From assembly GCF_023701945.1 (NCBI RefSeq), contig NZ_JABAEF010000001.1, positions 620,001 through 684,000 on the forward strand: 64,000 nucleotides of DNA, written 5' to 3'. The position numbers and the translations under genes were made by a program. This document shows positions 1 to 7,594 of this stretch, piece by piece. Under the pieces are notes generated by a model, which saw only the letters and a program-made list of their open reading frames with translations, was not told where the DNA came from and made no database searches. This DNA is from Rhizobium sp. CG5 (GTDB taxonomy: Bacteria; Pseudomonadota; Alphaproteobacteria; Rhizobiales; Rhizobiaceae). The first letter of the stretch is position 1, and each line of letters begins with the position of its first letter.

Positions 1-306
1 CTGCGGATCTCGTCCAGCCGCATCCGCAGCGCGATCGCAGCGGGCCGGCTGGACGAGGCGCAGCGATGGCTCGGGCGCCCCTTCGAGACGGCGATCGACA
101 ACCGCTCCGGTATCTGGCGGTTCGACCCGATGCAGATCCTGCCGCCGGACGGAATTTTCATGGTCGAGGCGCGCGGCGCCGCCGGCCAGCGGCTCGGTCG
201 AAGGACGCTTCTCGTGAGAGATGGCCGTCCAGAGGTTCGGTTGCCGGTCGGAACACGGAGCATTCTCTGGCACGCGGCGGCCTGTGCCGTCGGAGACCGG
301 ATTTGA
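1..306 (+). CDS. C-terminal part of a FAD synthetase (FMN adenylyltransferase)-like protein, 5' truncated by window
   Basis: Frame 1 is open from the first base to the TGA at 304-306 (101 residues). It begins with residues ISSSRIRSAIAAGRLDEAQ followed by RWLGRPFE, which matches the ISSTxIR...G(D/R)...A..LLGRP(F/Y) signature at the end of the FMN adenylyltransferase domain of RibF-type enzymes. The tail after it is about 65 residues and has no sign of a riboflavin kinase domain, so this looks like a stand-alone FMN adenylyltransferase rather than bifunctional RibF. The stop is only 11 bases before the next start, so it may be the first gene of the amidase operon. Family assignment rests on a short motif. 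Confidence 0.65.
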   Translation: MRISSSRIRSAIAAGRLDEAQRWLGRPFETAIDNRSGIWRFDPMQILPPDGIFMVEARGAAGQRLGRRTLLVRDGRPEVRLPVGTRSILWHAAACAVGDRI

Positions 307-317
307 AAGGACAGGCA

Positions 318-1715
318 GTGGAATACGATAGTCTTGATGCACTGGCGATGGCGGAACTGGTCAAGCGCGGCGACGTCGCTCCGGACCATTTCGTGAAAGA
401 GGCGCGGCGCCGGATCGCGGCATTGAACCCGGCGCTCAACGCGGTTGTGCACGCGTTTCCAGATGCCGCGCCGGTTGCCATGGATGGGCCGTTTGCCGGT
501 GTGCCCCTGCTTTTGAAGGATACCGGGGTTGCCTTGAAGGGCGCGCCGATCACCTCCGGCACACGCCTGCACAAGGATGTCGTCAGCCCCGCCGACAGCA
601 CGCTTGGCGGACGGCTGCGCAAGGCCGGGTTCGCTTTCATCGGCCGGACCAATACGCCGGAGCTGGCCTTAAGTTTTACGACAGAAGGCGCCTTTCATGG
701 CGCCGCACGCAATCCCTGGGATCTCGACCGTACGCCGGGCGGCTCGTCGGGTGGTGCGGCTGCCGTGGTTGCGGCGGGCATCGTGCCGCTGACGCAGTGC
801 TCGGATGGCGCAGGTTCGATCCGCGTTCCGGCAGCCCATTGCGGCGTTTTCGGCATGAAGCCGTCGCGGCTGCGCAATCCGTCCGGCCCGGCGATTGCCG
901 AGGGCATCGGCGGCATGGCGACACTGCACGCGATCAGCCGGTCGGTGCGCGACAGCGCCGCGCTGCTGGATGTCACCCATGGCGCAGATGTCGGTGATCC
1001 CTGGGGGTCGCCACCGATCGAGGGCCGCTTTCTGGATGCGGTGTCGCGTCCGCCGCGCCGGCTCAAAATAGGCATGGAAGTGGGCGGTGATGCCGATTGC
1101 GTTGCAGCTGTGGAAGCGGCTGCCGCTCTTTGCGAACAGCTCGGACATCATGTGGAAATCGCGCCACCCGCTTACGATCGCGAGGCAGTCAAACATGCCT
1201 GGCTCACGGTCGCGGCGGTTTCCGTGGCGCGCGGCGTCCGCGGTTTTGCCAGGGCACGCGGCATCGCCGATCCCTTGGCGCTGATGGAGCCGGTCAATGC
1301 GGAATGGGTGCGCAGAGGCGACGAGATTGCGGGTACGGATTATCTCGGCGCCATTGATGCCCTGCACCAGTCGAGCCGGGCGATGGGGCGCTATTTTGCG
1401 GACTACGATATCTACCTTTCGCCGACGACGGCCGAGATCGCGCCGAAGCTGGGCTGGCTTTCGGGCGAAGGCCTGAGCGTCGACGCCTTTTTCGACCGCT
1501 TCTGGGCGCATGCGCCGCTGACGGCGGTCTTCAACACGTCTGGCTGCCCTGCCATGAGCGTGCCGCTGCACTGGAGCGAAAGCGGTATCCCCGTCGGCGT
1601 CCATTTCGGCGCCGCTTACGGCGCCGAAGCCCTGCTTTTCAGCCTGGCGGGCCAGCTCGAGATTGCCCGTCCCTGGGCGACCCGTCGCCCGCAAATTTCC
1701 GAGGATACATTGTGA
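318..1715 (+). CDS. Amidase-signature family hydrolase (first copy)
   Basis: This 465-residue protein hydrolyses an unknown carboxamide with an amidase-signature Lys/cis-Ser/Ser triad. The Lys is seen in LLLKDTG, and the Gly/Ser-rich loop is TPGGSSGGAAAVV followed by DGAGSIRVPAAHCGVFGMKP. I chose GTG at 318, preceded by GAAAGGA, because an upstream ATG at 66 only adds arginine-rich sequence that overlaps the preceding gene in another frame. The stop overlaps the GTG of the next gene (GTGA at 1712-1715), so the two amidases are translationally coupled. The substrate cannot be read from sequence. The neighbours (RidA, AbrB and gamma-glutamyltransferase families) suggest catabolism of an amide or peptide-like nitrogen compound. 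Confidence 0.9.
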   Translation: MEYDSLDALAMAELVKRGDVAPDHFVKEARRRIAALNPALNAVVHAFPDAAPVAMDGPFAGVPLLLKDTGVALKGAPITSGTRLHKDVVSPADSTLGGRLRKAGFAFIGRTNTPELALSFTTEGAFHGAARNPWDLDRTPGGSSGGAAAVVAAGIVPLTQCSDGAGSIRVPAAHCGVFGMKPSRLRNPSGPAIAEGIGGMATLHAISRSVRDSAALLDVTHGADVGDPWGSPPIEGRFLDAVSRPPRRLKIGMEVGGDADCVAAVEAAAALCEQLGHHVEIAPPAYDREAVKHAWLTVAAVSVARGVRGFARARGIADPLALMEPVNAEWVRRGDEIAGTDYLGAIDALHQSSRAMGRYFADYDIYLSPTTAEIAPKLGWLSGEGLSVDAFFDRFWAHAPLTAVFNTSGCPAMSVPLHWSESGIPVGVHFGAAYGAEALLFSLAGQLEIARPWATRRPQISEDTL

Positions 1716-3037
1716 ACACGCTTCCTTCGTCTTCCCCATCCCATGCCGATATCGGCGAGATGACCGCCCGCGCGATTGCCCGAAACGTCAGGTCGGGAGC
1801 GATGAGCGCCGAGGCGGTGACCGAGGTCTGGCTCGACCGGATCGCCGCGATCGATCCGTCGCTGCGGTCCTTTATCCATCACGCGCCGGAACAGGTACGC
1901 GCCCTGGCGGCAGTCGCCCCGAAAGGCCCGCTGGCCGGGGTGCCCTTCGGCATCAAGGATGTCATCGAAACCGCCGACATGCCGACCGGATACGGCTCTT
2001 CCGCCTATCCTGGCTGGCAGCCCTGCCGTGATGCACCAGTCGTGCATCTGGCCCGCCAGGCCGGCGCGGTGGTGATGGGCAAGACCGTCTCGACGGAATT
2101 TGCGACGGCCGCTCCAGGCGCCACGGTCAATCCCTTCGATGCGGCACGCACGCCCGGCGGCTCGTCCAGCGGCACGGCGGCGGCCCTCGGCGCAGGCCTG
2201 ATCCTGATGGGGCTTGGAACCCAGACCTCCGGTTCGACGATCCGGCCGGCGGCCTATTGCGGCGTGGCAGCGATGAAGCCATCGCCCAAGCTGATCGAAA
2301 CGTTCGGTGTCAAAGCGCTGTCGCAGACGCTCGACGTGGTCGGGCCGATGGCACGCGATATGCGTGATCTGGCTCTGCTCGTCTCCGTCTGCATGCGCCG
2401 TCCGGAGCTTGCTCCGGACGAACTGGTTCCGGAGGAAAAGCTGCCGTTGAAGCCGATGGGCCTGTTCCTGCCAGTTCACGATCCGGTTGCCGATTTTTCG
2501 CCGTTGGAAAGGGCAGCTTCCGTCCTTGCCTCCGTCACGACACAGGCCGTGCCGGGTTGGTTCGAGGGACTTGGGGCAGCACAAGACGAGGTGTTTGCCT
2601 GGGAAGCGTCTGCGTCGCTCAGCACGGATCGTGACCTGCATTGGGACAAGCTTCTTCCCGAAACCCATGCCTTCATGAAACGCCAGCAGAAGGGCACTTT
2701 CGCGCTCTGGCAGGCCGGCATCGCGGCAAGAGACCATGCCCTGGCCGATCTCGATACGCTGTTCGGCAAGGCGGATTTCCTGCTGACGCCATCGGCTCCG
2801 GGCGAAGCCCCTGTCGGCCACGCCCGGACAGGCCCTGCCACCTACAATATCCGCTGGACGTTGCTCGGCTGCCCGACCGTGACGATTCCGGCCGGCTTGG
2901 GCCCGGCAGGCATGCCGGTGGGCGTGCAGCTGGTTGCCCGGCCGGGCCAGGATGCGCTGTTGCTGCGGCAGGCGGCCGCCGTCGAGGATGTTCTGCGGGC
3001 TGCAGGCATCGAGGCTCGCCCGCAGCAGATGTCATGA
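1712..3037 (+). CDS. Amidase-signature family hydrolase (second copy)
   Basis: This is a 441-residue amidase-signature enzyme of the same family as the preceding gene but clearly divergent from it. The triad elements are visible: Lys in PFGIKDVIETADMPTGYGS, and the serine loop in TPGGSSSGTAAALGAGL followed by GTQTSGSTIRPAAYCGVAAMKP. The T-SGS-IRPAAYCG form is closer to classic amidases than the first copy. The start is the GTG at 1712, overlapping the upstream stop. Its own stop overlaps the ATG of the AbrB gene (ATGA at 3034-3037). Two consecutive paralogues suggest sequential hydrolysis of related amides. The substrate is unknown. Confidence 0.9.
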   Translation: MNTLPSSSPSHADIGEMTARAIARNVRSGAMSAEAVTEVWLDRIAAIDPSLRSFIHHAPEQVRALAAVAPKGPLAGVPFGIKDVIETADMPTGYGSSAYPGWQPCRDAPVVHLARQAGAVVMGKTVSTEFATAAPGATVNPFDAARTPGGSSSGTAAALGAGLILMGLGTQTSGSTIRPAAYCGVAAMKPSPKLIETFGVKALSQTLDVVGPMARDMRDLALLVSVCMRRPELAPDELVPEEKLPLKPMGLFLPVHDPVADFSPLERAASVLASVTTQAVPGWFEGLGAAQDEVFAWEASASLSTDRDLHWDKLLPETHAFMKRQQKGTFALWQAGIAARDHALADLDTLFGKADFLLTPSAPGEAPVGHARTGPATYNIRWTLLGCPTVTIPAGLGPAGMPVGVQLVARPGQDALLLRQAAAVEDVLRAAGIEARPQQMS

Positions 3038-4092
3038 AGATCGGTACATATGCCACGCCGGTGCAGTGGCTTTTCCTGCTCGTACCCGGCCTCGTCCTCG
3101 GGCAGTTGCTGCAACTGCTGTCGCTGCCCGCAGCGCTGATGCTGGGGCCGATGGTGGTCGGCATCGTGATGGCACGGGCCGGAAGCAATATCCGTGTGCC
3201 CGGTGTGCTTCACCGCATGGCGCAGGGCGTTGCCGGCTGCCTGATCGCCGCCCATCTCGATGCTTCGTTGCTGGTGCGGATGGGCGAGATCTGGCCGATC
3301 GTCATCGTCTTCGTCGCGCTGACCTTCGTTGCCTCCTGCATCGTCGGCTGGGTTGCCGGCCGCTATGCCGGAATCGACGGCGAGGTGGCGATCTGGGGTT
3401 TCCTGCCCGGAATGGCCGGAACCGTGATTGCCATGGCCCATGATCACGGATTGGACAGCCGGCTCGTTGCCCTGATCCAGACCGTGCGCCTGATGGTCGT
3501 CATCGCGACGATGGTGGTCGCGGCGCTCTTCCTGGTCGGGGCTTCCGCACCACACTTTTCGGCGGGACAGACGCCCGATCTTCAATCCGTCGCGGTGGTT
3601 CTGGGGCTGGCGGTGCTGGGGACACTGACGGCGAAACATCTGAGCTTCATTCCCTCGGCGGCTTCGCTGGTGCCGCTGACGATCGGAGGCGCGCTTCAGC
3701 TCGCGCACGTCAACATAGCCGTTCCGGCCTGGCTTGTGGCGGTCGCCTACCTCGCCTTCGGGGCGCATATCGGCCTGCGAATGACGCCGGGTATCCTGCG
3801 GGTGGGGGCCAGGGCGATGCCGCAACTGATCGGCGCGGCCATGCTGCTGATGGTCCTTTGCGCTGGATCGGGCGCGGTCCTGTCGGTGGTGGCGGGCGTC
3901 GACCTGATGAGCGCGCTGCTAGCGACGGTGCCGGGCAGCGTCGATTCGATCGCGCTGATTGCCGTCAATGCCGGTGCCGACATGACGTTCGTGATGACCC
4001 TGCAAACGCTGCGCCTCTTCGCGGTGTCGATATTCGGCCCTCTCGTGGCGCGCAGCATGGTCCACATGCTGCATCGTCGGAAGGCAAACTGA
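3034..4092 (+). CDS. AbrB-family integral membrane protein
   Basis: This is a 352-residue, strongly hydrophobic protein with about ten predicted membrane spans. It resembles the AbrB family, often annotated as a putative ammonia monooxygenase or transporter. Family-like features are the duplicated half structure and the motifs LPAALMLGPMVVGI near the N-terminus, FLPGMAGTVIAMAHDHGLD in the middle, and LLATVPGSVDSIALIAVNAGAD near the C-terminus. The start was placed at ATG 3034 because it makes an ATGA overlap with the amidase stop and begins just before the first membrane span. An oxygenase role is not supported by any metal-site motif. Transport of the operon's substrate or product is an inference from context. 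Confidence 0.8.
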   Translation: MKIGTYATPVQWLFLLVPGLVLGQLLQLLSLPAALMLGPMVVGIVMARAGSNIRVPGVLHRMAQGVAGCLIAAHLDASLLVRMGEIWPIVIVFVALTFVASCIVGWVAGRYAGIDGEVAIWGFLPGMAGTVIAMAHDHGLDSRLVALIQTVRLMVVIATMVVAALFLVGASAPHFSAGQTPDLQSVAVVLGLAVLGTLTAKHLSFIPSAASLVPLTIGGALQLAHVNIAVPAWLVAVAYLAFGAHIGLRMTPGILRVGARAMPQLIGAAMLLMVLCAGSGAVLSVVAGVDLMSALLATVPGSVDSIALIAVNAGADMTFVMTLQTLRLFAVSIFGPLVARSMVHMLHRRKAN

Positions 4093-4124
4093 CCAACAGC
4101 CGACAGAACAAGGAGAACGAACCT

Positions 4125-4562
4125 ATGCAAAAGCAAATCATCAAGGCGGATGTTCCGGAAAATGGTGGCGCCTATAACCTCTGCATCCGCTATGGCGACA
4201 TGCTCTATCTTTCGGGCCTTGCACCCTTCGATGCGCAGTTCTGTGCAGAGGTTGCCGCCGCCCGCGCCGCCGGCACCAAGGTGCCGCCGATGCCGGACAC
4301 GCCGTTCCCGAAGCAGGTCGAAATCGTCATGGACAATATCAAGAAGCTGGTCGAGGCGGCCGGCTCGAATATGGATTGCCTTCTGAAGACAAACGTATGG
4401 CTGCGTGACCAGACCCAGGCGGAAGAATTCGAGAAGGTCTATGTCCGGTATTTCTCCAGCCACGAAGCGTTGCCCGCCCGTGCCCGCATGCAGGCCGGTC
4501 GCACGCCGATGGATTGCGGACTGGAAATCGAGGTGATCGCCTACGTTCCCGATCGAGCCTGA
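4125..4562 (+). CDS. RidA/YjgF-family protein (enamine/imine deaminase-like)
   Basis: This is a 145-residue RidA superfamily protein. The family either deaminates reactive enamine/imine intermediates or acts in specialised catabolic pathways. Visible family features are the GGAYNLCIRYGDMLYLSGLAP N-terminal region, the QVEIVMDNIKKLVEAAGS helix, and the ARARMQAG segment carrying the Arg expected in active RidA proteins. The ATG at 4125 has AAGGAG 9 bases upstream. An insertion around residues 45-55 (AAARAAGTKVPPMPD) makes it slightly longer than archetypal RidA (about 128 residues). The position after amidase and transporter genes fits detoxification or hydrolysis in that pathway. Confidence 0.85.
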   Translation: MQKQIIKADVPENGGAYNLCIRYGDMLYLSGLAPFDAQFCAEVAAARAAGTKVPPMPDTPFPKQVEIVMDNIKKLVEAAGSNMDCLLKTNVWLRDQTQAEEFEKVYVRYFSSHEALPARARMQAGRTPMDCGLEIEVIAYVPDRA

Positions 4563-4602
4563 TCTCACTTTCGCACGTCCGACTGACTGAAAGGATCCGT
4601 CC

Positions 4603-6183
4603 ATGAGCAGCTTTTCCAAGACACAGCGGATAACCAAGGACGTGGTCTGGACCGACGGTGGTGTGGTCGCAGCCCATCATCGTACCGCGGCCGAGGTTGG
4701 CGCCAGGGTGCTGGCCGAAGGCGGCGACGCGATGGACGCGGCGATCGCGACGTCCTTTGCGATCGGCGTCGTCGAGCCGTGGATGAGCGGCCCGATGGGC
4801 GGTGGAATGATGACGCTGTGGCGCGCCAGGGAAGCGCGGGCCGAGACGATCGAGTTCGGCATGCGGGCGCCGATCGGGCTCGATGTCGCCGACTATCCGC
4901 TGGTGGCCGGGGGAGGTGTCTCCGACCTCTTCACCTGGGCCCGCGTCAAGGAGGACCGCAATATTTTCGGGCCGCTGTCGATTGCCGTCCCGGGCCTGGT
5001 GGCCGGCATGGAGCTGGCGCATCAGCGTTACGGGACACGCGCCTGGGCGGACCTGCTCGAACCCGCCATAGGCCTTGCCCGCAAGGGCATGCTGATCGAT
5101 TGGTATGCGTCGCTGATGATCGCCGCCGTGACGCGGCAACTGGCAGTCGACAAGGACGCAGCGAAGATGTTTCTCGTCGATGGTCAATGGCCCAACATTG
5201 CCGGCTGGACCGATACCAAGGAGAGCCGCCTCGACCAGTCGGTCATGGCGGCAGCGCTGCAGCGCCTTGCCGAGGCCGGGCCGCGGGATTTCTACGAAGG
5301 GCAGCTTGCCGAGGCGCTGGTCTCCGACATGGCCGAAAAGGGCAATTCGCTTTCGGCGGAGGATCTCTCAGCTTACCGTGCCCGCGCCAGCCAGACCCGC
5401 ACGGTCCGCTATCGGGATGCGGTGATCCACGCCCCGTCCGGCCTCAGCGCCGGTGCGGACCTGGTGAGGACCCTCGAGCAGATGGAGCGCGATCTGACGC
5501 CGGGTCCAACACCCGACGCCGGCGGTTATGTCGCCATGGCAAAGGCCCTGCAGGCCGCCTTTCGGCATCGCCTGTGCACTGCCGGCGACGAAGGCGGCAG
5601 TGTCGAGGCGCCTGCCTGCACGACCTCGTTCAGCGTCGTCGACAGGCATGGCAACATGGTCAATGTCACCCAGACGCTGCTGTCGAAATTCGGCAGCCGG
5701 GTCGTTTCGCCTTCGACCGGCATGCTGATGAACAACGGGATCATGTGGTTCGACCCGGAGCCGGGCAAGCCGAACTCGCTTACGCCCGGCAAGGCCTGCC
5801 TGATGAATGTCTGCCCGACGATCGGGCAATATCGCGGGCGGATGTTTGCAATCGGCGCGGCCGGGGGGCGCAAGATCCTGCCGGCCGTGGCGACCCTGAC
5901 AAGCTACATGGTCGACTACGGCATGACGCTGGAAGAGGCCTTCCATGCGCCGCGTATCGACGTCAGCGGCGTTTCGCAGGTGATTGCCGACGAGGACCTG
6001 CCGGCGGATGTCTGCGCCGCGCTTGCGGCAGTCGCGCCGACCCAGACGACCAAAAGGACGGTGCATCCCTATGCCTTCGGCGTGCCGGTCGGTGTCATGC
6101 GGGAGAAAGGTCGCAACTGTGGCGTGACGGAGATCATGACGCCATGGGGGGATACCTGCCTGGAAGACGACAGCCGATCCTGA
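4603..6183 (+). CDS. Gamma-glutamyltransferase-family Ntn hydrolase
   Basis: This 526-residue protein has the gamma-glutamyltransferase fold. Family signatures are GVVAAHHRTAAEVGARVLAEGG followed by DAMDAAIATSFAIGVVEPWMSG at the N-terminus, and the autoprocessing junction ACTTSFSVVDRHGNMVNVTQ with a Thr-Thr nucleophile region. A glycine loop follows near RKILPAVATLTSY. No N-terminal secretion signal is evident, unlike classic periplasmic Ggt, so it may be cytoplasmic and act on a gamma-glutamyl or similar amide made or imported by this operon. It starts 40 bases after ridA. The stop lies inside a hairpin at 6181-6202. Confidence 0.88.
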   Translation: MSSFSKTQRITKDVVWTDGGVVAAHHRTAAEVGARVLAEGGDAMDAAIATSFAIGVVEPWMSGPMGGGMMTLWRAREARAETIEFGMRAPIGLDVADYPLVAGGGVSDLFTWARVKEDRNIFGPLSIAVPGLVAGMELAHQRYGTRAWADLLEPAIGLARKGMLIDWYASLMIAAVTRQLAVDKDAAKMFLVDGQWPNIAGWTDTKESRLDQSVMAAALQRLAEAGPRDFYEGQLAEALVSDMAEKGNSLSAEDLSAYRARASQTRTVRYRDAVIHAPSGLSAGADLVRTLEQMERDLTPGPTPDAGGYVAMAKALQAAFRHRLCTAGDEGGSVEAPACTTSFSVVDRHGNMVNVTQTLLSKFGSRVVSPSTGMLMNNGIMWFDPEPGKPNSLTPGKACLMNVCPTIGQYRGRMFAIGAAGGRKILPAVATLTSYMVDYGMTLEEAFHAPRIDVSGVSQVIADEDLPADVCAALAAVAPTQTTKRTVHPYAFGVPVGVMREKGRNCGVTEIMTPWGDTCLEDDSRS

Positions 6184-6202
6184 TCAGCTGCGGCGCTGAT
6201 CA
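6181..6202 (+). terminator. Hairpin at the end of the amidase/GGT operon
   Basis: TGATCAGC (6181-6188) pairs perfectly with GCTGATCA (6195-6202) around a 6-base loop, and it starts on the stop codon of the gamma-glutamyltransferase gene. There is no T-run after it, so it is at best a weak or Rho-assisted terminator or an mRNA 3' end stabiliser. The rest of 6203-6438 shows no gene or motif that I can support. Confidence 0.4.
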
Positions 6203-6438
6203 TCCTCCATACAGATCTAGATCCGGGCTTCGGCGGTGCGCCGCCGTGGCGCTTCGCAGAGCCATGCCACCCCTTGCCCGGCAGCCGTTGCACAGCAGCG
6301 ACGAAAGGGGCCATATCGAAGGGTACCTTGCAATGAACGCGAACGTCATATGGTGGAGATGCAGGTTCAGCTCCATCAGAGTTGCCCATACGGCGGGTCA
6401 GGGCAATCCTGCCCGGTCATGACAGTCGACGTCCTGGA

Positions 6439-7371
6439 TCAGGCGTAACTGGCCAATTGCATGACGTCCAGCGCCGAGCGGGTGACGAAATCGGCACCGA
6501 TGCGCTGGAAGGCCTTGGGCGATGCGATCACCGCCGGTCCGCCGACGGCGATCTTCATGCTGCGGGTTTGCTCGGTCCTTTTCACCCGACGGATCGCCTC
6601 GGAACATTCCGTCGCTTCATCGACCCGTCCCACCGATATTCCCAGCAATTTGTAGGGTTGGCGCGACAGTCGCATGTAGAGGCTGTCATCGATCTCCAGC
6701 TCGCTGCCCCCGTCGACAATCCAGCCCATGTCGCGAAAGCAGGAGGCCACGATCGATACACCGATCGTGTGCATGGCCCCGCGGGTGCGCGCCAAGAGGA
6801 TGCGTCGCTGCTCGTTGGGATCGGCGACCCTCTGCGGGCCGGCATAGGAAACGTGGTTGACGATCATGCTCAGGCGCGTGGAGGCCACTGCAACCTGCAT
6901 GAAATCGGCCTCGTCCGTACACCAGAAATCACCCAGTCGCGCTGCCACCGGCGCAAACAGATGCACAGCCAGCGTCTGCACGGGAAGCGAAGCATGCTGC
7001 AGATCCTCGATGAAACTGCGGTGATGGCGCGGATCCGGATCGAACAGACATTTCAGCAGGTCATCCCGGTAGCCGATCGCCCGTTCGGTGCCGGGCATCT
7101 GCCGGGCGACCGGGTGGTCTTCCGGATGAAGCATGTGATCCTGTTCAGGGGTCACGATTTCAGGCTTCGAGATCGGGTTCGGCTTGGGTATCGATATCTC
7201 AGAATGGCTCGCCGTGACGATATTCGACACCGAGCGACGGATAACTCTCTCGAGCAGCCCGTGGTCTTTCGAACTGAGATGGGCATCGCCTTCCCTCTTG
7301 GGGCCGACGGGTTGCTCTATGCCATAAGGGCTCTGCGACCGGTTAGGGTCCTCTGGTTTCTTTCCGGCCAT
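6439..7371 (-). CDS. Cobalamin-binding-domain regulator, PpaA/AerR-like
   Basis: This 310-residue protein has a disordered, charged N-terminus of about 120 residues. It is followed by a helical segment ending LGDFWCTDEADFMQVAVAS, and then a B12-binding Rossmann-like domain starting RTRGAMHTIGVSIVASCFRD. The H-x-x-G of the last motif is the usual lower axial ligand position for base-off cobalamin. The later KIAVGGPAVIAS segment matches the conserved GG loop. It resembles PpaA/AerR (SCHIC domain) antirepressors but is distinct from the ppaA next to ppsR. ATG 7371 has GGGAGGGGGAC directly upstream. It sits at the left border of the photosynthesis cluster, convergent with the amidase operon. A light- or redox-dependent regulatory role is inferred. 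Confidence 0.75.
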   Translation of the reverse strand: MAGKKPEDPNRSQSPYGIEQPVGPKREGDAHLSSKDHGLLERVIRRSVSNIVTASHSEISIPKPNPISKPEIVTPEQDHMLHPEDHPVARQMPGTERAIGYRDDLLKCLFDPDPRHHRSFIEDLQHASLPVQTLAVHLFAPVAARLGDFWCTDEADFMQVAVASTRLSMIVNHVSYAGPQRVADPNEQRRILLARTRGAMHTIGVSIVASCFRDMGWIVDGGSELEIDDSLYMRLSRQPYKLLGISVGRVDEATECSEAIRRVKRTEQTRSMKIAVGGPAVIASPKAFQRIGADFVTRSALDVMQLASYA

Positions 7372-7494
7372 GTCCCCCTCCCGGTGATTGGCCTAAGGCG
7401 TGCGTCTCCCGCGCACATTGAACATACCGCATCATTGCAATTGCGCAAATTCTTTCGTTCCACCTGATGCGGCCGCGTGAAAATTTAACCTAAG

Positions 7495-7594
7495 GCATGT
7501 TGCCCGAAAATGGGCACCAGTTTGCGGACAACGACATGCAGCAAACCACGAGATAAAGCGTGAAGAGCGGATCGGTAAGATCGCGACACGCTTT
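7495..7594. repeat. Rhizobial-type intergenic palindromic mosaic repeat
   Basis: Two successive inverted repeats fill the space between dxs and the B12-binding gene. The first is GCATGT (7495-7500) with ACATGC (7534-7539). The second is AAAGCGTG (7555-7562) with CACGCTTT (7587-7594). The wording (GCATGTTGCCCGAAAATG..., AAAGCGTG...CACGCTTT) is, from memory, like elements scattered between genes in Rhizobium and Agrobacterium relatives. The dxs stop codon lies in the second arm, so the element may also act as its transcription end. No open reading frame crosses it. Confidence 0.6.
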
